Below, in pieces: positions 42,618 through 51,994 of a DNA stretch of 64,000 nt (its first letter is position 1; every line of letters begins with the position of its first letter). Below the pieces are notes generated by a model. The model had not been told where the DNA came from and searched no databases. It worked only from the letters and a program-made list of their open reading frames with translations. The DNA comes from JAADHX01 sp964569385. GTDB lineage: Bacteria; Actinomycetota; Acidimicrobiia; Acidimicrobiales; Poriferisodalaceae. Both the position numbers and the translations under genes were made by a program. The DNA lies in NCBI GenBank assembly GCA_964569385.1, contig CAZMUM010000017.1, forward strand, positions 1 through 64,000, read 5' to 3'.

Positions 42618-43403
42618 ATGATGAGACTCGTATTGTGCGTCGTTTTGTTGGCTTCGAGCTGTACAGCTGGGTCCGATGGCCCGTTGGGCGCAGCGATCTA
42701 CGTCAAACCTTTGTCGGCGACCGGCGTATTGTTCGAGACAGCGACCGGTCGCCAGTACTTGTGTGACACCGAGGCTCGATCGCTTTGCAGTGTTGGTCTC
42801 GTTCTGGACCTGTCTGGGGTTGAAACTAACGCCCTTCTAGACACGACTAGCGTCGTGGGGCGTCGCTCGGGCGATCTTGTAACGATCGTTGGTGCTGATT
42901 CGTCGGCTGGCTTTGTCGTTTCTGAGCTAGGGATAGCTGACGCCGGTGCTCCACGGTTGCGCGACCAGCCGGTGAGCGATCTTGGGTCGTTCTTCGATCA
43001 AGGACCGCCTGTCATTGACGCGGGCGATCTGATCGAAGCCCCTATTTGTGGCGGCAAACTCGTCGAGGTCGGCAACGGAACCGAGAATTGTCCTGTTAGA
43101 ACGACAGTGCTGGGGTTCAGTCCACTGGCATGGAAACTGGTTGAACGGAACGGGACCACAATCAGGCTTGATACCCAAGAAGGAGCTTGTGCGTCAGGGG
43201 GCGATCAGCCCGACCGCCGCCGCGAACTACTTGTAGTCGAAGGCGCCGAGGGCCTGAGCCTCGTTGTCTTGATTACCCTGCCAACGGACGACCGACTCAC
43301 TTGTGCGCCTAACGAAGTCATCGAAGTCGGCTTCGAGCTACCACCACACTTGGTGGATACGGCGATCCTCGAAAGCGAAACCGTTTCGCTGGAATACGGG
43401 TGA
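42618..43403 (+). CDS. putative secreted lipoprotein, unknown function
   Basis: About 261 residues from the ATG at 42618 (a GTG three bases earlier is possible). A short signal ends in the lipobox LLASSC. The mature part has four to six scattered cysteines (RQYLCDTEARSLCS, APICGG, ENCPV, EGACAS, LTCAPNE) compatible with disulfides outside the cell. No family recognised. Between the creatininase gene and this start (42442-42617) I see only a small gc-rich hairpin (ccccgcaatgtgggg). Confidence 0.55.
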   Translation: MMRLVLCVVLLASSCTAGSDGPLGAAIYVKPLSATGVLFETATGRQYLCDTEARSLCSVGLVLDLSGVETNALLDTTSVVGRRSGDLVTIVGADSSAGFVVSELGIADAGAPRLRDQPVSDLGSFFDQGPPVIDAGDLIEAPICGGKLVEVGNGTENCPVRTTVLGFSPLAWKLVERNGTTIRLDTQEGACASGGDQPDRRRELLVVEGAEGLSLVVLITLPTDDRLTCAPNEVIEVGFELPPHLVDTAILESETVSLEYG

Positions 43404-43459
43404 ACAAACACGCGCCGTCGCAACGTTTCGGTGGACGGGACTACTTCAGTGGTGATGCC

Positions 43460-43666
43460 CTAGTCGGCGATTGAAAGGGCGCGGCTTGGGCATTTCTCGA
43501 TTGCTACCTTGGCGCGATCTTTCGGTAGTCGCCCATCGCCCACCAACTCGGCAATACCGGTGTCGTCGTCGATGCGGAATACATCGGGTTCGAGTAACTC
43601 GCACTGGCCGACCCCGATGCACACCTCGTCGTCGATTGCGATTGTGACCAAATCGTTGTCGGTCAT
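43460..43666 (-). CDS. small 3Fe-4S-type ferredoxin
   Basis: A 68-residue electron carrier. DDEVCIGVGQCELLEPDVF places two Cys as CxxxxxC, and the third is in KCPSRALS, the three-cysteine set of the P450-associated 3Fe-4S ferredoxins (the middle position of a 4Fe-4S motif is Gly/Val here). It probably passes electrons to a cytochrome P450; the only full P450 in the window is 14 kb away at 57338. It stands alone, convergent with the lipoprotein gene. Confidence 0.85.
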   Translation of the reverse strand: MTDNDLVTIAIDDEVCIGVGQCELLEPDVFRIDDDTGIAELVGDGRLPKDRAKVAIEKCPSRALSIAD

Positions 43667-43805
43667 CTGAAGCTCCGGTCTCGACTCGGTGCCGTGTAGA
43701 CGGACTCACGCGAGCGCTTATAGGGTGAATCGTTCGGTAGCGAACGAGTATTGCATATCGTCAGCAATGCCCGAAGTGCGCCGATCTAAAGAAACGAGCG
43801 AGCGC

Positions 43806-44969
43806 ATGGCTGAGCGCCAACGAGCACTTGACGGGCTGAAGGTTCTTGATCTTGCGACCCTGTTGGCCGGCCCGTTCGCAGGCTCGATTCTGGGCGAACA
43901 TGGCGCCGACGTCGTGAAGGTCGAACAACCTGGTGTTGGCGATCCATTGCGCAGGCTGGGCACCGCTAGCCCGACCGGCGACACGTATTGGTGGTTCACC
44001 GATACCCGCAACAAACAAATGATCGAAGTCGACCTCCGCACCGACGAAGGTGTCGCCGAGATCAAGGCTCTAGTTGCCGAAGCCGACGTCGTGATAGAGA
44101 ACTTCAGGACCGGAACGATGGCCAAATGGGGCCTCGGCTACGACGAACTTGGCGCCATCAACCCTGGGCTGATTCAGCTTTCTGTCACCGGCTACGGTCA
44201 GAGCGGACCTCTCGCTCAGACAGCTGGGGTAGCCAGAATCGCCGAAGCGTTCACTGGCATGACTCACCTCACTGGCCAACCCGACGGGCCACCGGGCCTA
44301 GGCGGGTCGTCGGCGTTGGCCGACTATATCTGTGGCCTGTATGGCGCGCTGGGTGTCATGTTGGCCATCTCGGCGAGGCAGAAAACTGGCCGGGGGCAAC
44401 AAATCGACATGGCCCTGTACGACGGCGTTGCTCGATTTCTCGACGAGTTGGTACCGGTGTTCATCCACACCGGCCAAGGACGCGAACGTATGGGTAGCGA
44501 GACGAACAGGTCGGTGCCGCACAACAATTACGAGGCGGCCGATGGGCGTTGGGTGACGATCGCGTGCACCAACGACCCACTCTTCGCCCGCCTGGCTACT
44601 GTCATGGAACGGCCTGAGTTCCTTGTCGACGATCGCTACGCGAAGAGCCATGCTCGAATCGAGAGGCGCCACGAGGTCAACGGCCTCGTCGCCGACTGGG
44701 TTGCCAAACACGATGCCGATGAGATAGTTGCGTTCTGTGCAATAGCCACGGTTCCGTGCGGAATCGTCAACACTGTGGCCGACTACGTGGTCCATCCCCA
44801 GGTCGAGGCTCGCGACTCAACGGTCACTCTCGACGTACCTGGCCTCGGGAAGTTGACCGTTCCAGGTGTTGTTCCTGCTCTAAGCGACACCCCAGGACGG
44901 GTCGACCGTCTTGGCGGAACTCAGAACGAAGCATCGGCGGCGGCGATTCTGGCTCGTTGGCAGAAGTAG
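43806..44969 (+). CDS. CaiB/BaiF-type (family III) CoA-transferase
   Basis: About 387 residues from the ATG at 43806; ATG 43767 is an alternative. It opens with LDGLKVLDLATLLAGPFAGSILGEHGADVVKVE, the hallmark of family III transferases, which move CoA between acids through an aspartyl-CoA anhydride. GVNP-like and YGQSGPLAQTAGV blocks follow, and the expected catalytic Asp lies in the ALADYICGLYG region. The acid substrate is unknown. It precedes the GabT-like gene by 85 bases. Confidence 0.88.
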   Translation: MAERQRALDGLKVLDLATLLAGPFAGSILGEHGADVVKVEQPGVGDPLRRLGTASPTGDTYWWFTDTRNKQMIEVDLRTDEGVAEIKALVAEADVVIENFRTGTMAKWGLGYDELGAINPGLIQLSVTGYGQSGPLAQTAGVARIAEAFTGMTHLTGQPDGPPGLGGSSALADYICGLYGALGVMLAISARQKTGRGQQIDMALYDGVARFLDELVPVFIHTGQGRERMGSETNRSVPHNNYEAADGRWVTIACTNDPLFARLATVMERPEFLVDDRYAKSHARIERRHEVNGLVADWVAKHDADEIVAFCAIATVPCGIVNTVADYVVHPQVEARDSTVTLDVPGLGKLTVPGVVPALSDTPGRVDRLGGTQNEASAAAILARWQK

Positions 44970-45054
44970 GGATTCAACAATCACCAGCCTTGCCAGCGCA
45001 ACCGTTCGGAGTAACAATTACGTCAAACTGGCGTCTGGAATTGGGGAGAATCCA

Positions 45055-46281
45055 ATGGCGAACTTGTCGAATGTATGGACCAAGCTGACCGACCTCGAGA
45101 TCGCCTCGGGTGAGGGTTCGTGGGTTACGACGACCCGCGGCGAGCGCTATCTCGACTTCGTTGCCGGGATCGCCGTCAACTCGACGGGGCATTCGCATCC
45201 CAAGGTTGTCGAAGCCGTCGCCAACCAGGCTGCCCGTGGCCTTCACCTTCAGGTCAACATATTCACCCACGATCTGCTCCAGCCGCTCGCCGACAAGCTC
45301 GACGAGATCACACCACCCGGAATCGATACGTTCTTCTTCACCAACTCTGGTGCCGAAGTCACCGAGGCTGCGGTCAAGCTGGCCAAACAAGCCACCGGCC
45401 GATCAAACACCATCGTGTTCCAGGGCAGCTTCCATGGTCGCACCCACATGGCAATGGCTATGACGACGTCGAAGACGATCTACCGAGCCGGTTATGCCCC
45501 GCTTCCAAGCGGGATATTCGTGGCGCCGTTCCCCGATGTCCACGCCGACGACATCGACGCCGAGGTCGCCAAGGCCCTCGACGGGTTCGACACGTTGCTC
45601 AAGACGATGACTGCTCCGAGCGAGACCGCTTGTGTCATCGTCGAACCCGTACTCGGTGAGGGCGGATACCTACCAGCGCCTCCTGGGTTCCTTGAAGGCA
45701 TCGCGGCCAGATGCCAAGAGCACGGCATCTTGTTCATCGCCGACGAGGTTCAATCGGGCGCCGGGCGCACCGCGAAGATGTGGGCTATCGACCATTACGA
45801 CGTAGAACCAGACATCATCTGCATGGCCAAGGGCATTGCGTCTGGATTCCCGTTCGCGGCGCTCGGTACCCGCAAAGAACTCGACGACAAGTGGACTCCT
45901 GGAAGCCACGGCGGAACCTACGGCGGCAACCCAATGGCTTGCGCCGCAGCGCTCGCCACCATCGAGATTCTCACCGCCGATGGCTTCCTCGATAACGTTC
46001 AGGCTCGCGGCGATCAGCTAGCGGCAGGTCTTCGCCAGCTTCAGGCCGATCGTGGTGGTATCGCCAACATTCGCCAGCTTGGCTTGATGGTTGCCGCCGA
46101 TTTCGTCGATGCCGTTACTGCGTCGGCCGTTGTCAAAGATGTCTTCGACGAAAGCCGCGTCATCTTGATGACCACCGGTCAGGCTGGCGTGGCTGTTCGG
46201 TTCATGCCGCCACTCACGGTTAGCGAAGACGAAATCGACATCGCGCTTCGAGCTCTCGACAAGGCCCTCGTGTCGATCTAG
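45055..46281 (+). CDS. class-III aminotransferase, GabT/acetylornithine-like
   Basis: A 408-residue PLP enzyme from the ATG at 45055 with GGAG upstream; the open frame before it overlaps the previous gene and is not family-like. Motifs: FFTNSGAEVTEAAVKLAKQ, FQGSFHGRT, IVEPVLGEGGY, IADEVQSGAGRTAK and the PLP lysine K259 in CMAKGIASGFP. It is closest in pattern to 4-aminobutyrate aminotransferases. Its stop overlaps the 3' end of boxB by four bases (convergent). Confidence 0.88.
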   Translation: MANLSNVWTKLTDLEIASGEGSWVTTTRGERYLDFVAGIAVNSTGHSHPKVVEAVANQAARGLHLQVNIFTHDLLQPLADKLDEITPPGIDTFFFTNSGAEVTEAAVKLAKQATGRSNTIVFQGSFHGRTHMAMAMTTSKTIYRAGYAPLPSGIFVAPFPDVHADDIDAEVAKALDGFDTLLKTMTAPSETACVIVEPVLGEGGYLPAPPGFLEGIAARCQEHGILFIADEVQSGAGRTAKMWAIDHYDVEPDIICMAKGIASGFPFAALGTRKELDDKWTPGSHGGTYGGNPMACAAALATIEILTADGFLDNVQARGDQLAAGLRQLQADRGGIANIRQLGLMVAADFVDAVTASAVVKDVFDESRVILMTTGQAGVAVRFMPPLTVSEDEIDIALRALDKALVSI

Positions 46282-47693
46282 ATCTTCACGTACTCAAACT
46301 CGAACGGCTTTTGGTGAATGCCAGAGGTAGGCGCAGCGATCCAGCCGGCGATCTTTCCTGGCTGGGTGACCGCGACCATCAATGACTGCACATGAGCCCG
46401 ATCGGCGTCGGTGGGTAACCATCTGCCTACACCAGTGTTCCACTCGTTGTCGTCGACGATCTGGCCGTCTGGGGTGACGTTGTAGCCGCGAAAGGTTCCG
46501 ACCTGACGGTGGAACCCAAGATAAGGGAGCCGGAACTCAAACTCGACGCCACCTTCGGCCACCAACCGATTCCAGCGGACCAGACCTTTCTGGCAGTCGA
46601 GCGCGTAGTCGTCGCGCAGGGTCTCATTCAACGCCGCTAGCTGGGTGACTTCGCGGTCGGTGATTCCGCTGCTGGTGGCTTCAGGAACGTTGCGGCCGAT
46701 GTTGATAAGGCGATGATCGTCAGATCGTTTCGTTTCCTGGAAACGGCCTTTGATGCCGCCAGCGTAGAAGTTGGCCGCGTTGGTCGACGTTTCGGAACCG
46801 AACAGGTCGAGCGAAACTGAATAGTGGAAGTTGATGTACTTCTGGATGAGTTTGAGGCTGACGCCGCCGTGAGGCTGAACTTCGTCTGTGTCGTGCTCGC
46901 GCATTAGCTCGAGGGTGCGCTGGATGATCCGAGCAATGCCAGATGCGCCAACGAACATGTGGTGGGCCTCTTCTTTGAGCATGAACTCACAAGTGCGAGA
47001 CAGCGGATCGAATGCCGATTCTCGCAGCGACGCGAGCTGGTATTTGCCGTCGCGATCGGTGAAGTAGGTGAACATGAAAAACGACAACCAGTCGGGAGTC
47101 TCTTCATTGAACGCGCCGAGGATTCTTGGGTTGTCAGGGTCGCCGGAGTGCCGTTCGAGCATCTCGTCGGCTTCGTCTCGGCCATCGGGGCCAAAGTAGC
47201 GGTGAAGTAGGTAGACCATGGCCCAGAGGTGGCGGCCCTCTTCGACGTTCACTTGGAACAGGTTGCGCATGTCGTACAGCGATGGAGCGGTCAGGCACAA
47301 CCGTCGTTGCTGCTCGACCGATGCCGGTTCGGTGTCGCCCTGAACAACGATGAGGCGCCGCAGATCGGCCCGGTACTCGCCGGGCACTTCTTGCCAGACG
47401 TCTTGGCCCATGTTCTCACCGAACGCGATCTTGCGGTCTGGTTCGGCGTCGGCCATGAAGATGCCCCACCGGTAATCTGGCATCGACACATGGTCGAAAT
47501 GGGCCCATCCCTGCTGGCCGACCGCGACGGCTGTGCGGAGGTAGACTGGGCTCGTCTTGTATGCAACCGGGCCAAGTTCTTCCCACCATTTGATGTACTT
47601 GGGTTGCCACGATTCGAGGGCCCGCTGGAGTCGGCGATCGCCGGCCAGGTCGACGTTGTTCGGGATCTTGGCATTGATGTCTACTTTGCTCAC
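46278..47693 (-). CDS. boxB: benzoyl-CoA 2,3-epoxidase, oxygenase component BoxB
   Basis: Di-iron enzyme of the aerobic CoA-dependent benzoate pathway that epoxidises benzoyl-CoA at the 2,3 position with electrons from BoxA. The 471-residue length and the blocks KYIKWWEELGP, YDMRNLFQVNVEEGRHLWAM, TCEFMLKEEAHHMFVG and LIQKYINFHYSVSLDLFG fit BoxB; the EEGRH and EEAHH pairs supply iron ligands. It is four bases downstream of boxC, last in a three-gene unit. No boxA is in the window. Confidence 0.95.
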   Translation of the reverse strand: MSKVDINAKIPNNVDLAGDRRLQRALESWQPKYIKWWEELGPVAYKTSPVYLRTAVAVGQQGWAHFDHVSMPDYRWGIFMADAEPDRKIAFGENMGQDVWQEVPGEYRADLRRLIVVQGDTEPASVEQQRRLCLTAPSLYDMRNLFQVNVEEGRHLWAMVYLLHRYFGPDGRDEADEMLERHSGDPDNPRILGAFNEETPDWLSFFMFTYFTDRDGKYQLASLRESAFDPLSRTCEFMLKEEAHHMFVGASGIARIIQRTLELMREHDTDEVQPHGGVSLKLIQKYINFHYSVSLDLFGSETSTNAANFYAGGIKGRFQETKRSDDHRLINIGRNVPEATSSGITDREVTQLAALNETLRDDYALDCQKGLVRWNRLVAEGGVEFEFRLPYLGFHRQVGTFRGYNVTPDGQIVDDNEWNTGVGRWLPTDADRAHVQSLMVAVTQPGKIAGWIAAPTSGIHQKPFEFEYVKI

Positions 47694-47697
47694 GATT

Positions 47698-49368
47698 TCA
47701 GACCCTGGCCTTGTCGTATTCGGGCCGGGCGCCAGTGCCGAAGCGCAATAGCGCTCCGGCTGGACCGACGGCGTTGGGACGTTGGAAGATCCAGTTCTGC
47801 CAAGCTGTTAGGCGCCCGAAGATCTTTGTTTCGATGGTTTCTGGGCCAACGAAGCGGTAGTTGGCTTCCATGCCAGTGAGTGCATCGGGGGAGAAGCTGG
47901 CCCGTTCTTCGAGCATGACCCGAATTTCGTCTTCCCAGTCGATGTCGTCGAGGGCGAACGTAACTAGCTCAGCGTCGAAGGCATCAAGGGCAGCGAGCGG
48001 TTCGCCCACCCGAGAGTTTGCAGCCGCCAAGGCATCGGGGCGTTGCCAGAAGCGTGCCTCTAGACGACTGAGCCCGTTCGACATCTTGAACCAGCCAAGG
48101 TTGGCGGCGGTCAGCTCGACCTTGGCCTCGGCAATGTCGGAGGTTTCCCATTGGCCTTCGAGCATGTAGCTACGATCGGCAGCCAAGAACAGCTCGGCGA
48201 GCATGCCAACAAAGCAGCTTCCTGGCTCGACGAGGGCCACGATTGTTCTGGCCGAGAGGTCGAGGCGCTTGAGGGTCCGTTGCCAGTAGAGACGCGCCTC
48301 GCGGGTGGCCCAGGTCTCTACTTTTGGCGACAGGATTTGCTCGGCGCGCAGCACGCCTTCAGGGTCGCCGGTGGTCTTGATTATCCAGGTGCCGATGTCG
48401 ACCTCATTGAAACGCAAGTGCAGCATTGCGTCGTCGAACTGGCGCGCGGCGGCGATGATCCAGGAGTTGGCGCCCTCGGTTTCGAATACCTCGACTGACG
48501 TTGGCGGAGCGGTCGAAGGCGCTCTGATGGTGATGGTTGCGGTGGCCAGGGAGCGGTCGATGCCGACGCTCACGTGTTCATAGTCGATCTTGTCGTCGCC
48601 AATGGCGCGATCGAGTAGTTCGAAGACGATCGGTTGGCCGTCGGCGGGACGGTCCGATACACCCGCGTAGTGGCTGGCGCGATCTTCGATCAAGGCTTCG
48701 AACTCACTGGTTGGAGCGACAAAATCCACGAGGCCCCAACTCAGGGCCTGTTTACCGCGCACCCCTTCGGTGCGAGTCGAAAACACGTCGGCTAGGTCTC
48801 GGCGCACGTGGCGTTTGTCGACCACCCGGGTGAGCCCGCCTGTGCCTGGAAGGACCGCTAGAAGCGGAACTTCTGGCAGCGAGACCGCCGACGCACGGTC
48901 GTCGACCAGCAGGATTTCTTCGCAGGCGAGGGCGAGTTCATAGCCACCACCAGCGGCTGTCCCGTTGACTGCGGCTATCCAAGTTTGGCCCGAGAGTTCC
49001 GATGCGTTCTCGATCGAGTTGCGGGTTTCGTTGGTGAACTTGCAGAAGTTGACCTTGTGCTGGTGGCTCGAGGTGGCGAGCATTCCGATGTTGGCGCCAG
49101 CGCAGAAGATCTTGTTGAGGCCGCCGGTTACAACAACGGTTGTGACGCCCGGGTGTTCAAACCGAAGTCGTTGAACCACGTCGTACAGCTCAATGTCGAC
49201 GGCTAGGTCGTACGAGTTGGTTTTGAGCTGATAGTCGCCACGCAACCCGGCGTCGGGGTCGACGTCCATTGTCAGAGTCGCCACCGGTCCGGCGATGGAT
49301 AGACGCCAGTGGTTGTATGACGACGGGTCGACCCTGAAGTCGATCGCGGTTGGCTTGTTGTGCGCCAT
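47698..49368 (-). CDS. boxC: 2,3-epoxybenzoyl-CoA dihydrolase BoxC
   Basis: A 556-residue crotonase-fold enzyme that hydrolytically opens 2,3-epoxybenzoyl-CoA to 3,4-didehydroadipyl-CoA semialdehyde and formate. Two crotonase-like halves are seen: the first with KIFCAGANIGMLATS and AVNGTAAGGGYELALACEE (oxyanion hole), the second beginning near DKIDYEHVSVGID. The length and the end FGRLTAWQNWIFQRPNAVG are typical of BoxC. Six bases follow the hydrolase stop and four precede boxB. Confidence 0.95.
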   Translation of the reverse strand: MAHNKPTAIDFRVDPSSYNHWRLSIAGPVATLTMDVDPDAGLRGDYQLKTNSYDLAVDIELYDVVQRLRFEHPGVTTVVVTGGLNKIFCAGANIGMLATSSHQHKVNFCKFTNETRNSIENASELSGQTWIAAVNGTAAGGGYELALACEEILLVDDRASAVSLPEVPLLAVLPGTGGLTRVVDKRHVRRDLADVFSTRTEGVRGKQALSWGLVDFVAPTSEFEALIEDRASHYAGVSDRPADGQPIVFELLDRAIGDDKIDYEHVSVGIDRSLATATITIRAPSTAPPTSVEVFETEGANSWIIAAARQFDDAMLHLRFNEVDIGTWIIKTTGDPEGVLRAEQILSPKVETWATREARLYWQRTLKRLDLSARTIVALVEPGSCFVGMLAELFLAADRSYMLEGQWETSDIAEAKVELTAANLGWFKMSNGLSRLEARFWQRPDALAAANSRVGEPLAALDAFDAELVTFALDDIDWEDEIRVMLEERASFSPDALTGMEANYRFVGPETIETKIFGRLTAWQNWIFQRPNAVGPAGALLRFGTGARPEYDKARV

Positions 49369-49374
49369 AGACCC

Positions 49375-50253
49375 CTACCTCGCCATAAGGCAGTGGTCGG
49401 CTAAGTAGTTGCGCACTTCTTTGCCCACGAAATCCGGAGATTCGAAGGGTCCAAGGTGACCTAACTGCGGGTAGGCCCGAAGCGTTGCGTTTGGCATTGC
49501 CTCTACGACCGAAGGAGCTAGGCGGGCGGGGTTTGGGCCGTCTTCTGGGTGGCCGGCGGCGATCAGCGCGGGTAGGGCCAGCCCTTGGATGAGGTCGGTC
49601 GTTACCTTGTCTTCACACTCGAACGCCTTGGCTTCGTCTTCTGGTGTGCAAGCAAGGCTCACCGTTGCGTCGTCGTTGTCGACAAACCCTTCCTCGACGT
49701 AGGCGACAAGAGCATCAGTTCGGAAACGAGCGAACGGAGGTTTCTGTGCGTAGCGCCACGCCACTTCGGCTCGGGATGAGAACATTGACCGTCGGTTGCG
49801 GGCCCGGCTGCTCATCAAGTTCTCGGTGCGACCAATGAGCAGACCTGGCGGAAACACGATGGGCTCGTATAGATAGGCAGCGCGTAGCATTCCTGGTTGG
49901 TTTAGCTCGGCCAGTAGGAGAGCTGCGCCGCCTAGCGAATGACCGAAGGCGACTACCGGTTCGGAACTGAAAGCTGCTATTCCCGCGGCTACATCCTGGG
50001 CGATCAGGTTCCACGAGAAGTCGCCACTTGCCGGCGAAGGCGAGCGACCATGCCCGCGCACGTCGATGGCCCACACAGTGAAATCGTTGGTCAACCGCTT
50101 GGCCATGGGACCATAGGCGGCACCGTGGAATCCAGTGGCATGGCAGATAACTAACGGTGGGCCGTTGCCACCGAATGAGCGAACAAAAATTCCGCTGGCA
50201 TCGTCGGATTGCACCGAGAACCCATCGGTGCCTGATTCGTGTGTCGAGCCCAC
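49375..50253 (-). CDS. alpha/beta hydrolase of the box operon
   Basis: A 292-residue alpha/beta hydrolase. The oxyanion segment VICHATGFHG, the DVRGHGRS strand turn, the nucleophile elbow AFGHSLGGAAL and the late LRAYPQLGHLGPFE (catalytic His) are readable. It is the first gene of the hydrolase-boxC-boxB unit, so it may release an aromatic acid from an ester or act on a ring-opened product; a lactonase like that found in some box clusters is possible. No direct evidence for the substrate. Confidence 0.87.
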   Translation of the reverse strand: MGSTHESGTDGFSVQSDDASGIFVRSFGGNGPPLVICHATGFHGAAYGPMAKRLTNDFTVWAIDVRGHGRSPSPASGDFSWNLIAQDVAAGIAAFSSEPVVAFGHSLGGAALLLAELNQPGMLRAAYLYEPIVFPPGLLIGRTENLMSSRARNRRSMFSSRAEVAWRYAQKPPFARFRTDALVAYVEEGFVDNDDATVSLACTPEDEAKAFECEDKVTTDLIQGLALPALIAAGHPEDGPNPARLAPSVVEAMPNATLRAYPQLGHLGPFESPDFVGKEVRNYLADHCLMAR

Positions 50254-50417
50254 GGGTTGCTACCGGTCTCTCTGCCCCTGGCTGGGCGTTGATCTATCGT
50301 CAGCAGACGAACAGCAATGGTATCTCGCACCGTGTGTCGTACTGTTAACTACGTGGGCTCGGCTAGACGTGGACCATCATCGAAATAGGCAAACTGAGGC
50401 TTAGGTAGATCGAATCG

Positions 50418-51236
50418 ATGGAAACGAACTCAGGCGACGAAACCACAGCAGCGGACTCTCCTACTGGCACACCTAATGTGCCGACGTCGATACTGGTCCG
50501 CGGACGATCGCTCGAGATCCAACAATGGAACTCCGAATCGCCCGCTGAGGCTCCGATAGTTCTGGTGCACGATGGCCTCGGGTCGATTGGGCAGTGGGGC
50601 CCGTTTCCTCGGCTGATTGCAGAAGAAACCGGACGTCGAGTAGTGGCCTACAACCGCGCTGGACACGGAGGCTCGGCGCCAGTGCCGACTGGGCCTTGGC
50701 CGGCCAATTGGATGGCCACCGAGGCGGTTGTGCTCGGCGACTTACTTGACCAGCTAGGTGGATCGCCAGCAGTGTTGGTAGGCCATTCCGACGGCGGAAC
50801 GATTGCGCTGCTGTGTGGGCTTCTGCGGCCCGATCGAGTTGCGGGGGTGGTCGCACTAGCGGCCCACACTTGGGTTGAACACGTGTGTGTAGGCGAGATA
50901 AGGGCGATGCGCGATTCGCCGGGTCGGATCTTGTTGTTTCTAGCGAACCACCACGCCAACCCGGCGGCGCTATTTGATGCGTGGAGCCGCGGCTGGACAA
51001 GCCCGGGGTTTCGTAGCTGGGACATCCGGCCCGAGCTTGCTGGTCTGAACGTACCGGTACTCATCGCCCAGGGCGACGAGGACGAGTACGCCACCAAAGC
51101 CATGGCCACCGAGACTGCGGCTGCCATCGGACTCAATGCATCGGTGACGATCGTCGACCACTGTGATCATCTGATGTATCGGCGGGCGACCGCCGAGGTG
51201 TTGCGGCTGATCAGCGACTTCCGGGCCGAGCTTTGA
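50418..51236 (+). CDS. alpha/beta hydrolase
   Basis: A 272-residue alpha/beta hydrolase. IVLVHDGLGSIGQW (oxyanion loop), AYNRAGHGGS, the nucleophile Ser in LVGHSDGGTIALL, and LIAQGDEDEYA with VDHCDHLMYRR (Asp and His) complete the catalytic set. It is divergent from the box operon with about 165 bases between the starts, a spacer in which I can name no operator. The 3' end runs 70 bases into the decayed PaaX-like gene on the opposite strand. Confidence 0.87.
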   Translation: METNSGDETTAADSPTGTPNVPTSILVRGRSLEIQQWNSESPAEAPIVLVHDGLGSIGQWGPFPRLIAEETGRRVVAYNRAGHGGSAPVPTGPWPANWMATEAVVLGDLLDQLGGSPAVLVGHSDGGTIALLCGLLRPDRVAGVVALAAHTWVEHVCVGEIRAMRDSPGRILLFLANHHANPAALFDAWSRGWTSPGFRSWDIRPELAGLNVPVLIAQGDEDEYATKAMATETAAAIGLNASVTIVDHCDHLMYRRATAEVLRLISDFRAEL

Positions 51237-51706
51237 CCTAACCATGGTTCTGGAAGCAGCTCGACGGGAAGCTCCGGATCTAGGAAGGAGAACCGCCGCC
51301 AGTTATCGACGATCGCAATAGTGCTGCCGACCGCGTCGGTTTTAGATGATGGTTCGACCTTGCCGAACCCATCGATGAAGGTTTGGTATTGGCCGTCCCA
51401 GGCTGGGTGCTCGGTATCGGAGTTGTAGATGCGCTCGGCCTCAGTGGCCAGAAGTTCGTGGCCCGATTCGGTCAGATGCCACCTGGCCTTGCGTCCGTGT
51501 TTCATCGGCCGGACGACGTCTTGGCCTCGCAGCCGAGCAAGCGCCTGCCTGGCATTGCGTTCCGACACACCAAGTGTCGCTAACGCGTCGACAATGGCAT
51601 TGGTCCAGATTCTCCTATCGCCTGGCAGCACGAACTCGCCGAACCTCGTTAGCAGCAATGACCGCGCCTCTCGATGGGCTTGCGACTCATCGCGTCGGGC
51701 GCTCAC
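51167..51706 (-). pseudogene. PaaX-like transcriptional regulator remnant
   Basis: From the GTG at 51706 a good PaaX N-terminal winged helix is read: SLLLTRFGEFVLPGD, IVDALATLGVSERNARQALARL, GRKARWHLTESG. The expected central domain after WDG (about 100 residues in PaaX) is missing: the sequence jumps from AWDGQYQTF to a C-terminal SFLDPELPVELLPEPWLG. The last 20 residues are antisense to the neighbouring hydrolase. So it has an internal deletion and a lost 3' end. PaaX relatives repress phenylacetyl-CoA and other aromatic genes; this one may have controlled this locus. Confidence 0.7.
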
Positions 51707-51960
51707 TAAGCGTCGGGAGCTGGGCGAAAAGTCTTCGTGATGTGGGTTCGAACATTGGCCCGCACGCGCTCGACAAACTGAGGTGGGATTTGATCGAGGT
51801 CGGTAACGATGCCGGCCTTGACGATGTTGTACCGCTCGTTCGGCGACATCGCCACGAGTTCTTCGGCGGTCCAGGTCTCTCCGTCGGCCATAGGGTTCAC
51901 AGTAACTCCTCGGTTCATCGCTCGGGCTGCCGACTTCTGTAACACGGCGGGAACACTCAA
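51706..51960 (-). CDS. small hypothetical protein upstream of the PaaX remnant
   Basis: An 84-residue protein; internal ATGs at residues 15 and 24 are possible starts. The core (ADGETWTAEELVAMSPNERY, VKAGIVTDLDQIPPQFVERV) looks globular and alpha-helical, with a charged C-terminus. Its TAG overlaps the GTG of the PaaX-like frame by one base (TAGTG), the mark of a coupled pair. I do not recognise a family; a small regulatory partner is possible. Confidence 0.5.
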   Translation of the reverse strand: MSVPAVLQKSAARAMNRGVTVNPMADGETWTAEELVAMSPNERYNIVKAGIVTDLDQIPPQFVERVRANVRTHITKTFRPAPDA

Positions 51961-51994
51961 TTCGACCTGGGTGCTTGAAAGACATCGACGTCAT

